Shown in pieces: positions 58,690 through 64,000 of a stretch of 64,000 bases of DNA. A program made the translations under genes and the position numbers. This stretch comes from Penelope pileata (lineage: Eukaryota > Chordata > Aves > Galliformes > Cracidae): the NCBI GenBank assembly GCA_013396635.1, contig WBMW01003838.1, forward strand, positions 33,439 to 97,438. Direction: 5' to 3'. The notes under the pieces are model-generated. The model was not told where the DNA came from. It did not search any database and was given only the letters and a program-made list of their open reading frames with translations. Positions within the stretch are counted from its first letter, which is position 1, and every line of letters starts with the position of its first letter.

Positions 58690-59424
58690 GCCATACTGAA
58701 AGCACAGAAGTCGAAATGTTGAAAGGATGCGCTGGGGGCAATCCCAGATGTGAATACAGACTGGGAGAAGAACTCCTTGAGAGCAGCCCTGTAGAGAGGG
58801 ACTTGGGGGTGCTGGTGGACAAAAAGCTGCACATGAGCCAGTAGCATGTGCTTGCAGCCTGGAAGGCCAATGGTATCCTGGGCTGCACCAACAGAGGGGG
58901 GGCAGCGGGCAGGGAGTGGACTGTCCCCCTCTGCTCTGCCATCATGAGGCCGCATCTGGAGCACTGCATCCAGGCCTGGGGCCCCCAGCACCAGAAGGAT
59001 GCAGGGCTGTGGGAGCGGGGCCAGAGGAGGCCACGAAGATGCTCAGAGGGCTGGAGAAAGGTTGAGGGAGCTGAGGGTGTTCAGCCTGGAGAAGAGAAGG
59101 CTGCAGGGAGACCTCCTGAAGGGAGCTCCTGAAAGAAGCTTATCAGCAAAAGTTGGACCAACTTTTTACACAGTCTAATAGTGATAAGGCAAGGGGGAAT
59201 GGATTTAAACTAAAAGAAGGGAAATTTAGGTTAGATGTTAGGAAGGGCAGTGAGGCCCTGGCACAGCTGCCCAGAGAGCTGTGGGTGCCCATCCCTGGAG
59301 GTGCACAAGACCATGGATGGGCCCTGGGCAGCCTGAGCTGGTGGGCACCCAGCCCACGGCAAGGGGTTGGAGCTGGGTGATCTTTAAGGTCCCTTCCAAC
59401 CTAAGCCATTCTATAATTCTGTGT
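58690..59424 (+). mobile_element. CR1 3' portion (+)
   Basis: GACTTGGGGGTGCTGGTGGA, GGCCGCATCTGGAGCACTGC, GTTCAGCCTGGAGAAGAGAA, GGTCCCTTCCAACCTAAGCC and TTCTATAATTCTGTG in correct order give a CR1 copy of about 735 bp, antisense to DIP2A. Confidence 0.93.
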
Positions 59425-61495
59425 GGGTTTTACCGTGTACATTCCTGTTCACAAAAAGCAATCTTCCACGCATGAGGTAGATTTTTGAAATTTAAAAGCT
59501 CTGCAACTATATGCACATAACAAAGTAACATAAGGAAGAAGACACTTGGGAACACTTGCAGACGAGCTGTCTACTTGGAAACAGTTCAAAGAAATCACAC
59601 AAAAATGAGAATGTTTGGAAAACAATAGAACATTAACAATAATCTCCAACTGAAAACAAGCATATAAAATAGGTACATATGGAGGTGCTGCTCCACAGCA
59701 TTCAAGTATTTCACAAGCACCTCACAACCACATTTCACGCAAATCAATGTCCCTGACCACAGAAGAAGAATGTCAGGGGTGCTCATGAACAAATTCTCTG
59801 CTGTCCACAGCTACTGTGTCCTATACAATGCAGAAAACTGATCCTTCCCCTCACACGTCTGTTCTGAGAAGACAAAATTCCTTCTATGCATATACAAGGA
59901 ATAATTTCTATTTTCAGGATTTATGCTCGGATGAAAATCATCTTAGTTCCTCTAATTACATAGGCATTTTATTCATATATGTCCATGAAAATCCATGAAA
60001 TGAGTCTGAATCATCTAGAGATACTGCGACAAAGCACAGAAAGAGAAATGGTGAGTGGCCAAAAAGGCATCCATGAACAAGCCTGTGACCTGGGGACTAA
60101 AGTTAATTGAATTTAGACTGAAGTACCTTTCAATTACTGATTAGAGGATACAGAGACAATAAATGCAAAGAATAAATGCAAACCCAAGAAAAAAAATGCA
60201 TCAGATACAATATGGAAAATTAAAAGCTGGGCATCAGACAGACAGTGATCTCTAAGGAAGAACCTTATAAATAAGATTCACACACTTCAGAAAAGCCCTG
60301 ACCTAAGCAGGAAGCTGGGTTGGACACAGATTGCTGTATCTCGCTTCATCTCTTGGAAACTACTCAATCAAAATGGACATTTAAATTAAGTTTATTAAAT
60401 TCTACTGAAACAACAATAAAACAAAAAGAACACACCAACCCAGCCACCACATAAAACAGGATCCATAAACCACTATTTCCTTCTTGCATTTTCCTCTTCA
60501 AGAAAATTTCTGAAATCTTGTTTCCAACACTCTTCATTCTTACAACCTCCTGTAAAAGCGCTAACAGAGCAATCACAGTTCAAACACCTACCTCATAGCC
60601 CTGCTTCCAATTACGGAAAGGAATTGCACTTTTAAGTCTTTCAATAAACAGGTTATGGGTCAAAGATCATGATAATCCATTTTCCCTGGTACTTCACAAG
60701 AACTAACGTGAGAAATAATCCACAGATGAAATAGTGACCTTTAAGAATACCTTGACACACTGTTACCTTTGTTCATTTTAAAGTATTACACTGAAAGAAT
60801 AAAAGGTCCAAAACAACATGTAGGTGTTGTCCTTGCTTTTAGGGATGAAAGACAAACAGCTTAAACAAGATGTATAATTTCTAAATTGACTTTATGCTAT
60901 ACCATAACCTTGCACTTCCAACACTGCAGCCTATTGCTTGGGAATTTAGCACAAATTTATTAAAAATGCAGGCTGGAGGAGATGATGTAAGGGATGCTAA
61001 AAATAAATTCTCCAACATATGAAAATTGTGAATAGTTACTGAGCACACAAAGTATATTTTAATCAAGCATAGTATTTGAAATATGTAAGATGATTTACAT
61101 ATTGCAAGAGTCAGCACAGTCACTGAGAAATGTAAAAAGTCCTCATTTTATGCTCTAGGACACAACAAAGGGCTCCTTTGTGAAAGTATTCTAGTATTTA
61201 TTGATAACCAAAAAAGCTGCAACATAAAAACAGAGTAAGCTTTCATATTCCTGTGCGCAAGGAAGTCTACAAATACGCAGACAAATTACGTTAACATGAA
61301 AAATGTCACTACTGAATTGTTACTGGACAGGCATGAATGTTACGAAGATAGAAATGAAAACAAAAGTTGATGGGATATGGCAAGTATTTCAGAAATGAGG
61401 AAAATAAATTTTATTCAAATTAAAATATTCTTATTCAAGAAGGTATTACATTTTAAGTCAAAGGCACTGGAAATTTTACCTTTCTAAATATTGTT
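59425..61495. other. DIP2A intron; nothing recognised
   Basis: About 2 kb of AT-rich sequence with no exon or recognisable repeat. Confidence 0.5.
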
Positions 61496-61499
61496 AGTC

Positions 61500-62325
61500 T
61501 ATCAGCTGGGAGTAAATCAGCAGCCCCGACTCTACAGACAGATGATGGGATGAGAGGCTAGAGAGCAGCCAAATAGAAAGGGACTTGGGGGTTATGGCTG
61601 ACTGTGAGGTGAACATGGGCAGCACAGTGTCCTGGAGCCAAAAGGGCCACCCGTGCCATGGGGTGCCCCAGGCCCAGCACTGCTGGGCGAGGGCAGGGAC
61701 TGTCCTGCTCTGCTCTGCACTCGAGCACTGGGTGCAGGTATGGGTGCCACAGCATAAGGACATCAAGCTATTAGAGAGTATCCAAAGGAGGGCTATGACG
61801 ATGGGGAAGGGTCTGGAGGGCAAAGTGTATGAGGAGTGGCCGAGGTCCCTTGGCCCAGTGGAGGCTGAGGGAAGGCCTCATGGCGGCCTGCAGCTCCCTC
61901 ATGGTGGCCCTGCAGCTCCCTCATGGCGGCCCTGCAGCTCCCTCATGGCGGCCCTGCAGCTCCCTCATGGCGGCCCTGCAGCTCTCTCATGGCGTCCTGC
62001 AGCTCCCTCATGGCAGCCCTGCAGCCCCTCACAGGGAGCAGAGGGCAGCGCTGAGCTCTGCTCTCTGGGGACAGCGACAGAGCCTGAGGGAACGGCACGG
62101 AGCTGTCAGGGGAGGCTCAGGTGGGGGTGAGGAAAGGCTCTGCCCAGAGGGGTGGGCATGGCACTGCTGCCCAGGGCAGTGTCACGGCCCCAACTGCCGG
62201 AGCTCAGGGAGCTGGGACACCGCTCTCAGCCATCGCGTTTGGCTGTGAGGGTGCTGTGTGGGGCCAGGGGTTGGGCTCGGCAATCCCTGTGGGTCTCTTC
62301 TAATCCAGGATATTCTATGATTCGA
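61500..62325 (+). mobile_element. CR1 3' portion (+) with internal minisatellite
   Basis: It contains the CR1 blocks GGGACTTGGGGGTTATGGC, CTGTCCTGCTCTGCTCTGCA and ATTCTATGATTCGATGAG at the end. The usual GGCCTGCAGCTCC region is expanded at 61877-62028. Confidence 0.88.
61877..62028 (+). repeat. 22-bp minisatellite, 7 units, inside a CR1
   Basis: Seven tandem units start CTCATGGCGG and end CTGCAGCTCC. Five are 22 bp, two are 21 bp, with point variants. The unit equals a normal single-copy CR1 segment. Confidence 0.92.
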
Positions 62326-62568
62326 TGAGCTTTTAACAATTCCTGAATCTCCTTCCTGATAGAAACTATAATTAAAGATTTATATCCTCCTGTTGACATT
62401 TCAAACCATTGCCCTGCATGCAGTTCAACATCTAGCTACCTGAATGCTGGACTTTGAACTGTTATTAAGGCCTTGATATTGCCTACAATTTTCATGATTA
62501 AATGCTCTGGATGGTGTATTAGGGCTATGTGACATTGAGAAAGTACACAGGAGTTTGGTCCGATGTGA

Positions 62569-62781
62569 AACAGGACCGATGTCACAATATCAGCTGATGT
62601 ACCCATGGGAAACAGGGACAGTAGTGCCTCCAGTAACATTTTTCCTGGGTTTGACTCTCAGGGGAGTCCCCAGATAACTGCCCCTTCTCTATCAGCGATA
62701 GGTCCAAAGTATCCTTGGAAGGATTTAGATTGTGCTGAGGCTGTCTATTCGCTGGACAGCCAAAGATATTCCAAAACAGAT
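62569..62781 (+). pseudogene. Gag-side remnant upstream of an in-frame TAG
   Basis: This is an open stretch of 71 codons before the TAG, rich in Ser, Pro and Asp, with no zinc knuckle visible. By position it would be the end of gag, but it is too short for certainty. Confidence 0.4.
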
Positions 62782-62784
62782 TAG

Positions 62785-64000
62785 GGAACAGACCAAACCC
62801 CAGTGCGATGCCATGTAGCTCGACAAGATTCCCGACAGTTTGTAAATTGCATAAATTGGTGGAGTAATTCAAATCCGCAACAAATTCAAGCACTAGTGAA
62901 CACTGGGGTGGAGGTCACAATAATCCATGGCAACCCAGGGAAGGGGAAACAGAGTCAAATTCAGTTACAAATTGGGGATTGGTTGCCCCATAGTTATTCA
63001 GTTGTTTTAGCAAAGGTACGGGAATACACAGTAGGAATGGATATCCTCAAGGGCCAAACACTTGACATTGATGGAGCCTTATGGGTGTTCAGCACCACGC
63101 GGTGGTTACATGTCCGAGCCATACAGGTAGGACCAGCAGCCAATAATAAAATAGGACATGCTCAAGAGGCCACTATTGTAAAAATGCGCTGGTACATTCA
63201 GGAAAGGGCCAAGCCGGGTCCATCCAGTGTACATACACTTCACGAGGCAGTAAATGAAAACATTACAGAAGCAGAGAACCCTAAACATAACATGATAAAC
63301 TATCAGATTGGTCGATGGGGAGTACTATTCGATCAGCTAACACAAGTCCAGCGAACCAATGCGTGGTTCACGGACGGTAGCAGTGCCAGTGTAGATCACT
63401 TGGCTGAGGCAGTGCGTGCATTAAATAACAGGATAATGACTGACCAGGAAACCCTGATAATGTTAATTCTAGGATTACAACGGGAAGTAAAAGTAGCCCG
63501 CTCAGACTTATCCATAAGGGAAAGAGGTCAGTTCAAGGCCATCAGCACACCAGGTGGATATCTTCTAGCTAGCAAGGATCCCCTCTCTTGGGAAGCTAAA
63601 CAATTGCGTTGGATACACACAGAGGGACAAAAAATAGTATCACATAGTAAAACAGTCTCAGCAATTAGAATGTTACAACTAACCCCAAGACTATTGCAAC
63701 AGGGATTTACGCCACTAACAACCATGCAAGAGAACCCAGCCCTCCCTATACTCCTTGGTATCCAGAAGACTACTACCCAGCATATAGAATTAAAACCCCA
63801 GGTATTGGTATATGTGTGTTATGTCCACAGTTTGCACCCTTCGGCATCATTCCAGGAGACCTCATGGTTCCCTGGGGCCCCAGTGTGGAACATGCTGCCA
63901 GGGGTGGATACACTGGCTCCAGCAGAAGTTATTACCGCAGATGACTCTCGCAGTGTAAGAAGCGGGGGGGGAGAGATAAATGATATCTCTCTTTTTCTTC
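62785..64000 (+). pseudogene. Defective protease / RNase H-start fusion frame of an avian ERV
   Basis: The frame is open for 405 codons and runs off the edge. The retropepsin active-site triplet reads Asn-Thr-Gly (62899-62907) instead of Asp-Thr-Gly, followed by VTIIHG and later VGMDIL (about 63031-63048), so protease should be dead. The reverse-transcriptase core (no LPQG or YXDD) is missing. At 63181-63381 it resumes with a connection-like stretch (WYIQERA, then FDQLT) and WFTDGS, the first RNase H motif. The remaining RNase H is also lost. The part from about 63390 on is a Leu/Gln/Arg-rich region of unknown origin. Family likeness to avian class-I-type ERV polymerases is from memory. Confidence 0.7.

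Larger units (their letters stand above)
62569..64000 (+). mobile_element. Internally deleted endogenous retrovirus fragment (+)
   Basis: A single reading frame (codons starting at 62569) runs to the window end with one in-frame TAG at 62782-62784. It contains a protease-like block, then the end of the polymerase connection region and the first RNase H motif, then sequence I cannot assign. No 5' LTR or primer-binding site lies between the CR1 end at 62325 and 62569. The element is antisense to DIP2A and continues beyond the window. Confidence 0.8.

Noticed and set aside
61585..62248. 181- and 139-codon frames with a repeated Gln-Leu-Pro-His-Gly pattern
   Set aside because: They are readings of the CR1 minisatellite, not a gene.
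57217..64000. The first roughly five DIP2A exons, including the DMAP1-binding domain
   Set aside because: None recognised on the minus strand; the region looks like one large intron with CR1 and ERV insertions.
1..64000. CRISPR arrays, tRNA, rRNA, bacterial operons or insertion sequences
   Set aside because: No direct-repeat/spacer arrays, cloverleaf or prokaryotic gene organisation seen; the window is avian nuclear DNA.

Overview
This is a vertebrate nuclear genome window, almost certainly from a bird. It has split genes with canonical GT-AG introns, many CR1 LINE fragments with the avian ATTCTATGA-type 3' ends, avian-looking LTR/retroviral debris, and the DIP2A-S100B tail-to-tail pair that is also found in mammals. 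A galliform is plausible but not proven. No bacterial-type features (operons, CRISPR, insertion sequences) are present.

Layout. (1) 1-4.3 kb is an inverted duplication. A near-identical 498-bp repeat (734-1231 and 3061-3558, about 99% identical) surrounds a 1.8-kb spacer. Further out, a second homologous pair (1-185 and 3930-4114, about 91%) carries the last exon of a small gene for a Pro/Gly/His-rich protein that I cannot assign to a known family. The right copy looks complete: TATA box, two coding exons, stop, polyA signal. In the left copy the promoter and first coding exon are replaced by an LTR-like element, with a single N at 186. (2) 5.07-7.93 kb holds S100B on the + strand: a candidate non-coding first exon, two coding exons that give a full 92-residue protein, and a polyA signal. 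(3) 8-10.6 kb is intergenic with nothing recognised. (4) 10.6 kb to the right edge is DIP2A on the - strand: 3' UTR, then 33 coding exons between 12287 and 57216, all with AG/GT borders and compatible phases. They encode about 1352 residues, roughly residue 220 to the C-terminus of a protein of about 1570. About five N-terminal exons (including the DMAP1-binding domain) are not in the window.

The DIP2A introns carry CR1 copies in both orientations, a solo LTR nested inside a CR1, a long purine microsatellite with an assembly gap (53306-53404), and a CR1 with an internally expanded 22-bp minisatellite. At the right edge (62.57-64.0 kb) lies an internally deleted endogenous retrovirus, antisense to DIP2A. 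Its reading frame is unexpectedly open for about 405 codons, although the reverse transcriptase is gone and the protease active-site Asp is changed to Asn.

Functionally, S100B (Ca2+/Zn2+-binding dimeric signalling protein) and DIP2A (two adenylate-forming-like domains; lipid/acyl metabolism and signalling) are neighbours by conserved synteny rather than partners in one pathway. The most novel item is the Pro/Gly/His-rich gene pair on the left.
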